From: Alnus glutinosa
Taxonomy: Eukaryota > Streptophyta > Magnoliopsida > Fagales > Betulaceae
Reading direction: 5' to 3'
Assembly: GCF_958979055.1 (NCBI RefSeq)
Contig: NC_084896.1
Coordinates: 25,546,501 to 25,610,500, forward strand
DNA length: 64,000 bases
Shown here: piece by piece, positions 47,458 through 59,933 of the stretch
How positions within the stretch are numbered: position 1 is the stretch's first letter
How the letters are laid out: every line of letters begins with the position of its first letter
Made by a program: the position numbers and the translations under genes
The notes under the pieces: model-generated
The model's input: the letters and a program-made list of their open reading frames with translations, nothing else
Told to the model about the DNA's origin: nothing
Database searches by the model: none

Positions 47458-50400
47458 ATGGCAGGAAGAATGGCCTTCTCTTCTAGACTAACGACCCTTG
47501 TTGTTGTTGTGCTTGTCCATCAAACTTGCAGTGCCGAGGATGGTCATCAATGTGCTCCTTCTTCCTGCGGCGATATCCATAACATAAGCAATCCCTTTCG
47601 ATTACAAGACGATCCAGAAAACTGCGGCAACCGAAATTATACACTGTCATGTGAGAACAACAATACAGTGTTGTACTTATATGCCGGAAAATACTACGTG
47701 CGGCAAATCAATTACGATGACTACACAATCCGAGTGGTAGACTCTGGTATTGAGCAGGTATCCAACCCTCCTTATTTTCTAAACAGCAATAATTTCAGTT
47801 CTGGGGATTCATATGTCCCGTATCGACAAGGGAGATATCATTGGGAACTAATATCAAGGAGTGTGGTTTTCGTGATGTGTGAAAATCGGGTGAATTCGCC
47901 ATTGTATTTGGAGACTTCTACTTGCTTTAGTAGTAATGGATCAGACTCAGAGTATTCTTCCAACTCTTCCAAGACGTATAGATATGTCAAAGTCGGCAGA
48001 ACGAAGCCAACGGATGTGGAGGACTCGTGCCAAATAGAAGGAATGTCTCTGACATCGTGGCCAGGAAATGATGACCGACATGTTTCCTGTTCAGACGTCC
48101 ACAACGCATTGGCATATGGTTTTCAGCTTTCATGGTTGGAAGCTATGTGTGAAATAAGCTGCAGATTAACAGACTATTGCTACTTGGATGAGGCGAATCA
48201 TGTTCAATGTGATCCACAGTACTCACGGGGTATATCTATATATAGTAGCTTAGCTTAGCATTATAGTGAATTTATTTATAATTCCAAGTTTGCAAAAGCT
48301 GATATTATTTTCTTTGTCAATGTAGGATTAATATTAATCCTAGGCGACGCATACTCAGGTGAGGTTTCTCTCTCAAAAATTTGTTTGGATGATAATATAG
48401 ATTTGTATAATGAAAAAGAATTGAATGCGTCTTCGGATGATGGCACAAAGTGAATAAATAACTTTCTTAAATCATCTATTTCAATTTTTAAAATAATTAG
48501 TGATTTACCATATAACCAAATGTTTCGGAATTGGTTGATCTCAAACTTTTATGCTTTGTTTAGATCTCAAAAACAAGGGAAATGTTAAAAAAAACTTCTT
48601 CTAGCATCATTCTGGGGTCCTTCTATGCTGGCATGACATTTTATTTTTTATTTTTAAAAAAAAAAATAGAAGAGGAAAATTAAGCTGTAATTTTTTTTTA
48701 TTAAAAACATTGTGACATGTAAGCATAGAAGGACCTCAAAATGACACTAGAAAGAGTTTTAACATTTCTCCAAAAAACAATGAGCTAGGAATATGAGAAG
48801 GAAAGATATCAAATTTCTTAAGAGAGATAAGCTTCCTCTATTCAATAAAAGTTTCATTTTTTCCGTATAAAGAATTAATTAATATTCTATATATGCATAT
48901 CTTTTTTTCTTTTTCTTTTTTTTGATAGAAATACTCTATGCATAACTGCGCGCGCATAAATGATTAAATTCTATTATAACATAATCGTAATCTTGTTTAC
49001 AAACCTCAGCAGCCAAAATATATATTCACCCCAACTATAGGTTAGCTAATTAAACAACGTACAGTGAGAATCCACAAAATTTATCTCAGTTAATTTCAAG
49101 CCCATACAGGTAAAATCTGGAGGGTTTTCAAATTTAATTTCCTTGTTAAGCATGGCCAAGGGGAAATTATTTAAGTTTTTGATTACTTTCTAATTAATTC
49201 ATATTTTTCTATCTGTTGCAGTTTTTATGGTGGGCCTAGGGTACTTTGGTAAGAACTCCTTTCTATCCTTTGATCTTCTTCAATTTTTTTTTTTTAACAG
49301 ATGATTCCTTAGAATGTAAAACATGAAAAAATTTATGACGTTTACAGGAAAAATACAACAAATATATATATACCATGCTTCATTATAAGGATTTAGGAAG
49401 GAGATTAATTGAAAGTTGTTACTAATTTTTTCAACTAACAATAAAGGTGCTGACACCAATGCAACCATAAATTTGTTTTCTTCTAATAATGTGGATGTTC
49501 CTGCCAGGACCATATCATGACCTAATAACTATATTAGGGACTCCATGTGTAATTGCGTTTTTGATATATAAATGGCGTAGAAGGCATGTATCTATGTACG
49601 ATGCTGTAGAAGAATTTTTGCAAGCCCACAACAACCTCATGCCAATAAGGTATTCTTACTCAGAAATTAAGAAGATGGCCAAAAGTTTCAACGACAAATT
49701 GGGTGAAGGAGGCTTTGGCACTGTATATAAGGGAACACTTCAAAGTGGCCGACTTGCAGCTATAAAGATGTTAGGAAAATCCAAAACCAATGGACAAGAC
49801 TTTATAAATGAAGTTGCAACCATTGGAAGGATTCACCATGTTAATATAGTGCAGCTTATTGGATTTTGTGCTCAACGGTCAAACAGGGCTCTTATATATG
49901 AATTCATGCCTAAAGGGTCTCTGAATAAGTACATTTTTTCGACAGAAGAAAGTATTGTCATAAGCTACAAGAAAATATATGATATTGCTATAGGAGTTGC
50001 TCGTGGGATTGAATATTTACATCGAGGATGTGACATGCAAATTTTGCATTTTGATATTAAGCCTCACAACATTCTTCTTGATGAGAATTTTACTCCTAAG
50101 ATTTCTGACTTTGGCCTAGCAAAACTATATCCTGTAGATAATAGCATTGTTTCTTTAACTGCAGCAAGAGGGACATTAGGGTATATGGCTCCCGAATTAT
50201 TCTACAAAAACATTGGAGGCGTCTCCTACAAATCTGATGTTTATAGTTTTGGAATGTTATTGATGGAAATGGCGAGTAGAAGAAAGAACGTAAGTGCATT
50301 TGTAGAGCATTCAAGCCAAATTTACTTTCCTACTTGGGTCTATGACCAATTGCATAACAGAAAGGACATAGAAATGGAATATGCCACGGAGGACGAAAAG

Positions 50401-50637
50401 GAAATGATTAAGAAGATGATCATAGTGGCATTATGGTGCATACAGATGAAGCCTAATGATCGCCCTTCAATGAGCAATGTTTTAGAAATGCTTGAAGGAG
50501 AAGTTGAATACTTACAAATGCCTCCAATGCCTACTATGTCATCGCCAGAGAGACTAATGACAGATGTTGGAGAGAATTTGAATCAAAGTTGCTCGTCAAT
50601 TCAATCAGATGAGTCAAATCAATCAACTCAATTTTAA
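47458..50637 (+). CDS. LRK10L-type receptor-like kinase, P3 plus gene (intact)
   Basis: My model is join(47458..48229, 48326..48358, 49222..49248, 49508..50637), all GT/AG, 654 codons including the stop. Residues 1-25 are a signal peptide. About 30-255 is a GUB_WAK_bind plus WAK_assoc-type ectodomain ([18 protein letters not shown] ... [11 protein letters not shown]). About 283-299 is a membrane helix followed by KWRRRH. The kinase has GEGGFG 343-348, Lys364 (AAIK), HFD Asp460 (non-RD) and DFG Asp478. The Ser-rich tail ends SNQSTQF. With the minus neighbour it forms the only fully intact pair. A MITE lies in its second intron (48577-48771). It is closest to the P2 plus gene: the two share a Cassandra insertion downstream and the tail residues. 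Confidence 0.9.
48577..48771. mobile_element. MITE in an intron of the P3 plus gene
   Basis: Inverted arms of about 60 bp (GGGAAATGTTAAA... / ...TTTAACATTTCTCC) flank a 195-bp AT-rich body. AAAAACAA occurs on both sides (48569-48576 and 48773-48780), an 8-bp duplication if the extra A is slippage, which would suit a hAT-type MITE. The paralogues have one uninterrupted copy of that flank. Confidence 0.75.
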
Positions 50638-51433
50638 ATGCAAATAAGTGATATGTTAGTCTTCTAAATAATTAGTTTTCTACTATGTATTTGATAGCAT
50701 AAAGACAGTTGATATTTATGTTTAGTAAATAAGAGTTCCTTTGATTGATGATAACTCTTATAATTATTATATCATGTTTTTTGTGCTGGGATTCCATTTC
50801 CCCGTGCTCAACCATTGAATAGAGTTTTAGTTTGAGAAGTCATGATGCTGTTCTTCATCATCTACTAGTTATTCTTTGCTTTGTGAGTTTGGAATATTGG
50901 ATTATATATACTAATTCTTGGATTATAAATTTATATTTTTGAATGTGGAAGACTACGAACAATTCGAGCAACTTACTATTCTTTCAAGGCTTTGGAAGAA
51001 TACAGTGAAACAAACATCAGGTTGTCCAAAAACCAAATTGTAAATGAAAGGACATTGGGGTGCGGAAACCTCAAGAATAACTTCGAGTATATGAGTGACT
51101 TCCCTCTCATAGGGCTTTGATATAATGACACATCTAGTAGGAATCATGCCCAAAAACTCAATTTTTGTTTGACATTTTTATTATTGATAAAGTAGTTTAT
51201 TTTCTGAGAATTACAAGAACATTGGCATTAGATATTTATTTTATAAATATGGTCCATAAATTACATTATATGCGGTTTAGATATGTTAACGAGATTAATG
51301 CACAAAAGATCTATATCATAATTCTTTGTGACTTATAAACCTTAATTCATAGTTGATGATAAAATTGGGCATTTCATCTAATAAGATGATAAAATATCAA
51401 TCGTGATGATTTATCTTGGCTGTAAAAGTATTT
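50638..51433. other. Conserved tail downstream of the P3 plus gene
   Basis: Collinear with 4140-4970 and 27377-28168; no supported gene. Confidence 0.6.
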
Positions 51434-51438
51434 GTAAC

Positions 51439-52029
51439 TATGACGTCTCACATCGCTTGAGAATATGGATGTACTTATATGTATAAATACATCATTTTTT
51501 ACACAACGCATTTTAAAGCCATGATCATGAATTTATCAGAACTCTATAGTTAAGCATACTTCAGCGAGAGTAGTACTAGGATAGGTGACCTTCTGGGAAG
51601 TCTGGTTTAGGGAAGTTAAAAGCGGACAATATTGTGTCATTAGGGGTGGATCGTTATAAATGGTATCAGAGTCATTACCTATTCTGAGATATGGGGAGTG
51701 TGCACAAGCCCATAAGGGTCACCAGCAGGCACTTGCTGGGACGCCAAGAATGAAGTGTTTCCATGAGAGTCACCAACGGGAACCCTGGGTCCCAGAAAGG
51801 GGTGATTGTGACGCTCCATATCGCCTGAGAATGGGGATGTGCTTATATGTATAAACGCATCATTCTTGACACAACGCATTTTAAAGTCGCGATAGCCATA
51901 AACCTATCAGAATTCTACAATTAAGCATGCTTTTGCGAGAGTAGTACCAGGATGGGTGACCTCCTGAGAGGTCTGGTTTGGGGGAGCAAAAAATGAACAA
52001 TATTGTGTCACTGGGAGTGGGTCATTACA
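51439..52029 (+). mobile_element. Cassandra-type TRIM element (unit 3, shared site)
   Basis: LTRs 51439-51658 and 51807-52029 flank an interior with a TGGTATCAGAGTCATT primer site. The target-site duplication GTAAC (51434-51438, 52030-52034) and the host position are the same as for the element at 28174, so both descend from one insertion. The 5S-like segments are more decayed here, and the first base pair of the left LTR has drifted. Confidence 0.9.
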
Positions 52030-52034
52030 GTAAC

Positions 52035-52609
52035 ACCTTGCTCTTTAATTAGGGTTGAATGTTCTCTAATTATTGCTTAAGTATGTTAGAGTTGATTTTA
52101 AGTGCTTAATTGGGAGAAAAATGTGAATTTTTTTTTTTTCAATTAAAATAGGGAAAAATGATTACAGGGGAGGAGAAAAATGATAATTGGTTTGGAAGGA
52201 ACTTTAGTTTCAACAATCACCAACAACTTCCCCCAATGGAAGCAAATGATGGGGAGGCTCATGCAACTTTACTGGCAAATAACGTAGCGGCCTCTTTTGG
52301 TTGTAACTTCTTGTTTTTATAAAGGGAATTTCTAACCATCATTCTAGCTATCAACAAAGCCAACCTATTTACAAAATGGATCTTCTCCCCATCATAGCAG
52401 ATATTCACCCCTAGTGGCTTCAATTTCTTCAAAGTTGGACTGTATCAAAAGTTTCTAGTAGTGCCAATTTTCGTGCGCACCAAATCACAAACTGAGCCGT
52501 TTCTCGCATTGTCTTTAGAAGCACTCACAATTATTCTCCTATTATTTTCCATTAGAATCAATAGTAACAAAGATCTCCATTTTAATCCCCTATTTCCTAT
52601 ATTATTTAG

Positions 52610-52669
<60 letters not shown>

Positions 52670-53209
52670 TAACAAAAGTGATTCAGTTTTAACATTGTAA
52701 TTGTTTAAAACGTTATCATTACAAAGTTAAAAAATAATAAAAATGAACTTTATACAAATTTATATAATCTTACACGAGTCAACCGAATTTATACAAGTTT
52801 GACTCAATACATGAGCTTAATTTCTATTACGCTTGCTTTATTTAATAAACAAACCAAACACTTAGCTCGAGCGATTTGGCAGTTTATTTATAGCCTTACC
52901 CAGAAACTTGGATGCACAACAGGGGACAATACAGGATATTAACATCAGATTTGTTGTGGATATTAACATCTTATAGTTTTTCATCTTTCATTGGAACTTA
53001 CAAAACAAAATCACTAATTTTAGTCCCATAATATTAAAATTATTCTCACATCTATCCAATATTTTATTTAACAATCCAATACACCAGAACCAGACGCGCG
53101 TTACATTACCAAGTAAACAAATGGATTGAACATGACCATCTTATAAGTAATTGATGCATTTACAACTAGCAAGCCATTTTATGTACAGATTATCTGAATT
53201 TAAGCCATT
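52035..53209. other. Tail of unit 3, second half, and PTEN2-like 3' flank
   Basis: Collinear with 28772-29894. It includes a (TA)n tract at about 52614-52663, expanded relative to 5578-5590 and 29322-29330. No gene. Confidence 0.55.
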
Positions 53210-53745
53210 TTATTCACTTTCGAAGTCCTCATCATCTCCAAAGGTAAAAACAGAAGCATCAGCTGCCATTGCCTTGAATTCACTTTCTGTGTTGGGCACC
53301 TCAAGGGCTGGTACAGCTCCACCACCAGCATCACTTTTAGGCTCAGTATCAACATGCATCTGTGTTGAGCCAGTGTTTCCCAGAGATATATGTTCAATCT
53401 CACGAGATAAACTTGCAATTTGATTTGAATCTATCCTAGTCTCAGAACTGGAGGTGGTATTGATGACAGTTCCTCCTGCTGCAGAAGCTACTTCTGCTTG
53501 CCTGCTCTTTGAAGAACCGGTTTCCTCCACCTCACTATCCGAAAAAACGTGATCTTTATCATGACCTTTCAGGTCTTTGTTTTGGGTTGGTCTGGATGCA
53601 CCCTCATCAACTGTTGCAGGAGGAGTCCCGAGCTTTGATCTGTTTTCTTGGCAGCAGTTTCAGTGTTGGGTGTTGTAGTAACAATGCCATTAGAATCTAC
53701 CAACACAACCTCAACCTGAAATCCCGGGGAAGTCAATTTCCTCTA
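53210..53745 (-). pseudogene. PTEN2-like last exon (unit 3)
   Basis: Same C-terminal PTEN2 tail as at 29895 (ends FTFGDDEDFESE), but the frame is interrupted in the middle (near 53530-53640), so only about the last 106 codons are open. Most of the rest of the gene is absent. Confidence 0.82.
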
Positions 53746-53940
53746 CAAAAAGCATAAACCAGAAAAAATAAATAATATTGTACAATAATCACCAATTTCC
53801 AAGAAAACAAAGAAAAGTGTGACACAGAACAGAAGCAAACTCTGTCTTAAGAAATAATAGTTATAAAGAAAAATATTTCAAGTGCGAGGATCTAAGCGCT
53901 GTAAGGGCAGATCATCACATATTAATTGTTTGATCTTCAC

Positions 53941-54010
53941 CTTGTCAAATCCGTCAAGATCATTGGTGTTTAAAAATTTTATATTTTCCGTCATCGTTGT
54001 GTTTAACCAG
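53941..54010 (-). pseudogene. PTEN2-like C2-domain exon (unit 3)
   Basis: Matches the exon at 10531-10600 and keeps the donor AAG|GTGAAG, but the acceptor AG is lost (TTTTCCACTGG). The next upstream exon is missing because about 1 kb present in units 1 and 2 is deleted here near 54040. Confidence 0.75.
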
Positions 54011-54039
54011 TGGAAAATCACAGAAAAATTATATAAATT

Positions 54040-55649
54040 TTATACAACTGAACTCAGATACTACAATAAAAAAAAAAAAAATAAATAAATAAAAGAAAAA
54101 AAAATTGCTTTCAGTTGGTTCAACAAGATTAGATCGAGTTTAAGAGATAAGTGATAAAATTAGCCCTTGCTCAAATCAGTGTTTGTGTCGAACCAATGCA
54201 CATGTAGCCATGTGGCCCATGTGGGCCTGAACGATTTCTGAGGGCTGGAAAGTCTTCAACTCATTGTACGAGCAGGATTCAAGGAATATGGGATTGTTCT
54301 GAGAATGGAACATTAATATGCATGATTGGTTGGTTTATTGGGCCGATCAGGCCCGTTCATGGTAATGGACTAACAAAGATCTTGGGAAACTTGCTGCAAA
54401 GATGATTCTTGAGCAATACCCATATGATGAGCGTACTATTAGGGGGCATATTAGCGCTATAAATTGGTTCGTTGGTTTTATTTTATTTTAATAAAATACT
54501 TCTTTGTTTTGGGTGTTTTTATTTTAAATATAATGAAACCTAATAACGTTTTCACAAAGTTGTGTAGCTTCTAAATTAAATTAATTTCACTGGCGGTTTT
54601 TTACGATGAAAATTTCGGTCACTAAAGTCATATTTGTTTTGGTATAAAAGTTTTTCTTATTTTTGAGTGTTTAGTGTGAAGTAAAATATTGGTCAACTTG
54701 AAAATATTTTTAGTTGAAAAAAATAAAATAAAATAACATTCACAAGGAGTAAAATGGTTTACGCTTCTCATCTGCGTAAACCATTTTTTGTCTCTCTCTC
54801 CCATCCCCGGGCAGGCAATTGTGAGAAGGCCCCTGATGGGGCTCACTTGTTAGAGCAAGTGGGCTGCACAAGGGCCCTCTCACACTTACATGCCCAAATT
54901 GCAAATAATAAGACAGACAATTAATGTACTGAATCTCAATCTCATCCCTAAATAACTTCTATTCTCACACACTCTTTTGCTCTATAGCTCATCGATCTTG
55001 ATTGTCTCTCTATCTTTCTCGCATCTCCTCATATTATATAAAAATATATAATCATTGTTTGTCAATATGTGTATATTTTCATTAAACTTATAAGTTTTAG
55101 GATGATTTTTTTAATTATGTATATATTTTATGCCGAAACGTGCTTCTAAAGTTTTTTTGTAACACATGAAAGGTTCATGAAAATGAATTTTCCTGCATGC
55201 TTGAAACTTAGATGCATTTGAATGGGTCATACGCGTAATTGACTGAAATTGGTAGATATTAAACATGCGTCTCTTTCCTTCATTATGCATGTGGCGCCTT
55301 TTCATTCGCCGGGGGCCATAATTGACTAAGCAAGCATCACGTACTATACGCTTCCAATATTCCGCGGGTTGGTCTAGTCAGTCAAGAGCTAACTGCCATC
55401 TGAAGGTTTCACGAAAATTCCATGCATCTTTCTTTTTCTTTGTAGGGACTAGGGAGAAGCGTACGTGCAAATTCTTCCTTTTTACGAATACCGTGCTTAA
55501 TACAAGGATTTAGGAAGGTGATTAATTGGTATTTTTTAAACTAAAAAAAAAATAGGCTTAAACATATTGCAACAATAAGTTTGTTTTCTTCTAGTTAATT
55601 AGTTGGATGCTCCTGCATGCCCAGGAGGACAGCATGGTAATAACTGTAT
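54040..55649. other. Unit-3 spacer
   Basis: No gene. Collinear with 11.83-13.29 kb and 32.0-33.0/39.7-40.1 kb, with an A-rich tract at about 54068-54103 and the shared foldback near 54818-54890. Confidence 0.55.
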
Positions 55650-56815
55650 TAGCTAGGGACTCCGGCCGACTCTATGCATGGGTGATTGCGTTTTTAATAC
55701 ATAAATGGCATAGAAGGCATTTATCCATGTATGATGATGTACGTGGAAGAATTTCTACAAATGCACAACAACCTCATGCCAATAAGGTACTCTTAGAAAT
55801 TAAGAAGATGACCAAAAGTTTTAAGGACAAATTGAGTGAAGAAGTTTTAAGGACAAATTGGGTGAAGGAGACTATGACACTATATATAAAAGGGACGCGT
55901 CGAAGTGGCCGTCTTGTAGCTATAAGGTGTTAGGTAAATCCAAAGTTAATGGACAAGATTTTATATATGAAGTTGAAACCATTAGAAGAATTCACCATGT
56001 TAATGTAGTGCAGCTTATTGGTTTTTGCGTTCAAAGGTCAAACTGGGCTCTTAATTATATATGAATTAATGCCTTAAGGGTCTCTGAAAAAAAAGTACAT
56101 TTAATTTTTCACCAGAAGAAAGTGTCGTCCTAAGCAACAAGAAAATATATGATATTTCTATAGGAGTTGCTCGTGAGATTGAATATTTACATCAAGGATG
56201 TGACATGCAAATTTTGCATTTTGATATCAAGCCTCACAACATTTTTTTTTATGAGAATTTTACTCCCAAAGTGTCTGACTTTGGCCTTGTGAAACTGTAT
56301 CCAGTAGATAACAACATTGTTTCTTTGATTGTAGCAAGAAGAACATTAAGATATATGGCTCATGAACTATTCTACAAAAACATTGGAGGTGTCTCTTACA
56401 AATCTAATGTTTGTAGTTTTAGAATGTTATTGATGGAAATAGCGAGTAGGAGAAAGAACATAAGTGCACTGTAGAGCATTCAAGCCAAATGTACTTTCCT
56501 ACTTGAGTCTATGACCAATTGCACGATGGAAAAGACATAAAAATAGAAGATGCCACAGATGAGGAAAAGAAAATGATTAAGAAGATGATCATAGTTGCAT
56601 TATGGTGCATACAGATGAAGCATAGTGATCGCCCTTCCATGAACAATGTCGTAGAAATGCTCAAATGAGATGTTGAATGCCTACGAATGCCTCCCATGCC
56701 TACCCTATCATCACTAGAGAGACATATAATGAATGCCGGAGAATATTCGAATCAAAGTTACTCGTCAATTCAATCAGATGAGTCAAATCAATTAGCTCAA
56801 TTTTACATGCAAATT
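55650..56815 (+). pseudogene. Decayed LRK10L kinase exon (unit 3)
   Basis: Covers the membrane-helix codons to the C-terminus of the plus-gene kinase. It has several frame breaks, an internal partial duplication of the glycine-rich-loop region (about 55812-55870), substitutions in key motifs (the APE position reads AHE; LLDEN reads FYEN) and in-frame stops in the C-lobe. HFDIKPHN survives. No ectodomain exon precedes it. It is the counterpart of 13292-14130 but keeps its 3' end and flank. Confidence 0.88.
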
Positions 56816-57597
56816 AATTGATATGTCAGTCTAGCAAGTAATTAGTTTTCTCATGTGTATTTTATAGCACAAAGATGTTTGATATTTATGTATAGTAAAT
56901 TAGAGTTCATTTGATTCATGATAACTCTTCTTATTATATTATTTGTTTGTGCTCCAATTCTATTTCCTCATGCTTAACCATTGAATAGAGTTTCAGTTTG
57001 AGAAGTTATGGTGCTATTCTTCTTTATCCACTAGTTATCGTTTACTTTTTTACTTTGGTATATTGGATTACACTAATCCTTGACACTTAGGGATAATCAT
57101 GGTTACAATTCATAAATTCATATTTTTGAATGTGGAAGACAACGAACAACTCGAGCAACTATTTTTTGAAAGCTTTGGAAGAATACAATGATACAACAAT
57201 GGTTTGAGATTTGAAGTCACCCTAGGTTTTGGTCTTATGTATACGTTGGGTGTGCATTGATTGATATGCTTGTGAGGGGTTTGAGAAAATGCCTGAAAAG
57301 AATGTGGTTAGTTGGACTTTAATGATAACTAGGTTCACGTACACAATTATGTTACCATAAGAGGTCATAAATTTTGGTCTTGGCGTATGGTTTTGAGGGG
57401 GTTTACATTAATTAAGTGGAGTTTTATAGACAGCCTAGAGTTAGAACTGTTGTCTCTTGGGTGGCCATTTCATTCTCCAGTTACAATGATGGGATTGGCT
57501 TTAGATGCTAATGGACATGTATGCAAAGTTCAAAGTTATGCTAATTTTGTTTTTAAAAAATTTAGAAATGTGTGATGTTATCGATGAAATGGTCAAT
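56816..57597. other. Kinase 3' flank, PPR remnant and unassigned segment (unit 3)
   Basis: 56816-57200 matches the tail downstream of the functional plus genes. 57205-57350 carries a PPR-like remnant (listed separately). 57370-57597 is the unrecognised segment that is tandemly duplicated in unit 1. Confidence 0.6.
57205..57350 (+). pseudogene. PPR-protein gene fragment
   Basis: Two adjacent frames give VYVGCALIDMLVRG and FEKMPEKNVVSWTLMITRF, the typical repeat text of PLS-class pentatricopeptide proteins. The fragment covers about one repeat and is out of frame between the two parts. It is a captured fragment with no gene around it. Confidence 0.65.
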
Positions 57598-57905
57598 TCT
57601 GAGAGTCATTCGTAAGGATACAACACCTCCTTCAAACATTTCTACAACATTGTTCATTGAAGGACCATCACTAGACTATGCACCATAATGCCAAGCACTA
57701 TGACCATCTTCCTCACTATTTTCTTTTCTCCTCCATGGCATCTTCCATTTCTATGTCCTTTCCGTTGTGCAAATGGTCATAAACCCAAGTAGAAAAGTAA
57801 ATTTGGCTTGAATACTCTGAAGATGCATTTAAGTTCTTTCTTGTTCCCGTTATTTCCATCAATAACATTCTAAAATTATATACAAAAGATTTGTAGGATA
57901 CGCCT
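57598..57905 (-). pseudogene. Inverted LRK10L kinase C-lobe fragment (unit 3)
   Basis: Counterpart of 14836-15160. The minus strand matches the kinase C-lobe from the [13 protein letters not shown] position to the MLEG region, with frame breaks. With the plus-strand kinase pseudogene at 56395-56700 it forms an imperfect inverted repeat around a spacer of about 0.9 kb. Confidence 0.8.
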
Positions 57906-59815
57906 CTGGTAAAATATTGATTAATTATTAAATTTAGGAAAAAATATTAAAAAAAAAAAAAAAAAAAAAAAAAGCCCCTTGAACTAACAACCGATTTTAG
58001 AATAGCTGTTTGAATTTTCAAGTGTAGTAATATGACCCATCAAACTACCAAAGTGTACTAAAATATTCCTACCCATCAAATTCACTTTTGTCCAAATATT
58101 CCTAAAATATTTCCTATATTTCGCTCCAGTGCTACAATGGGGCCAACTACCCCATTGTTTATTGATAATCACATGCAAATAATTGACATGATCATGGGGC
58201 CATGCATCTGGAATTTAACAAGCAATTTGGATGTGGAGGACTTGAAGCGATTAGTCTTGTATTGAGATCAATTTCATTTATTTTTCATGGTTCTACGACA
58301 CCTACCTTTCTTGGATTTATTGTAGTCGATCAGTCAAGAAAAACTTCCAAACCCAAAATTGTTCCGTCTCCCCTTTATTTCTCATGGTCTACATTCACCG
58401 GCCGGTAATTTTCATGTAGAAGCTTTGAAGCGTGGATTCTTTGGATTGAGATAAACTTCCAAACATGCGTTCTTGACTCTTGAGCAAAACCCACATGACA
58501 GAGAAGGTTGATGAAAGAAGCAGGTGGTAGGTGGTAGCTGGAAAATATGGTGGACAAGTTCTATATGTTTTGACAAGTGCTATTGTGTCATTTTAAAATT
58601 GACGTGGTTTTAAAATCATAATTAAATCAAAATTTAATAATAATTTATCATGTATTTAATGCTGATTTTAAAAGCCACATTAATTTTAGGAGAATTCAAG
58701 GAAGAGTACTCCTTTCGGATAATTAAGGATCCCCGGCCTACAATTTTCAAAAAATTATAGATTATCAAATTAAGTAAATTTAGGCCGTTTCTTAAAACGA
58801 ACGGCATGAAAAATACTGCATATTAAAAATGTGATATATCACCTATGAAAATTGAGTATATTTCCATCATATTCTTACAAGTACATGGTAATTAATCTTG
58901 CTCAAATGACATAAAAGAAAAGCGAGGAAGTTCGATCTTACAAGTACATCATTGTTAATATTTGTGTTTTCGGGAGTTATTATTTTAATTTTTTTTTTAT
59001 TTTAGGTTTGAAAAGAGTTTTAATGTGATATAAAAGTAAACAAAAATATTTTATATTTTTAATTATTTATTAGTATTTTTAACTTGAGAAAAATATCAGT
59101 ACACGCAGTATTTAGTCTTTCGTTACAACAGATCGATTAGCACAGGTAGAATGTCATTTTATCACACAATTGGAAGAATAAACTCAAAATATGTTCGGAT
59201 TTATCCAAAACTAAAATATGGTAAAACTATTGCAAAATTCCCCCACAGCATAGAATTTACCCACTATATCAAATACATTTCTAAGGTAACAATATATATT
59301 GTCCAACTTTGACCGACGTGTGCACTATTTTTTTTTTCTATCAATTAAATACGCTTAATTCATTGGAATTTATCATAATGTATATACTTTATATAGAATA
59401 TTTTTAAAAGAGTAATGCTAAAAATTATATTTCTATCCTACAAATATTCTACAATGTTAACTTGATATTTTTAATTAACCATCAGTTTTGTTCTAAAAAA
59501 AATATATATTCTAAAGGTTAATTAAGACTAACACATCATAATTGTAAGATAATTGTGAAATAAAAAATATGATTTCTAACATTACTTGACTTAAAAACAT
59601 TTTTTTTTTTAAATTACAAGTACATTAAATTTTTTAAAAACAAAATTAAAAGTTAAAATGATCATGAAATCCATAATTGTAATATTTTTTGCTAGCTAGA
59701 AGTACATAATGTGTACTGAATTTATAGAACATTCTTCTTTTGCAAGAAATCGTGACTATCAAACGTGCGTACGTAGTGGTAAATATCATAATTCACAGCC
59801 CAAGAAATCCAACTG

Positions 59816-59864
<49 letters not shown>

Positions 59865-59933
59865 GGAAAAGGAAAAGGAAAAGATTAATAGTTCTAATCC
59901 TTGAGTACAACATGATTGAAACCGGAATGATCA
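57906..59933. other. Spacer and 3' flank of the P4 minus gene
   Basis: No gene. Collinear with 15.16-16.92 kb. It contains an A-tract at about 57950-57973 and a 42-A run at 59816-59857 close to the 3' end of the minus gene. Confidence 0.6.

Noticed and set aside
59816-59857. Retroposed poly-A tail
   Set aside because: The A run lies in the 3' flank of the P4 minus gene, which retains its introns; it is more likely a simple repeat expansion.
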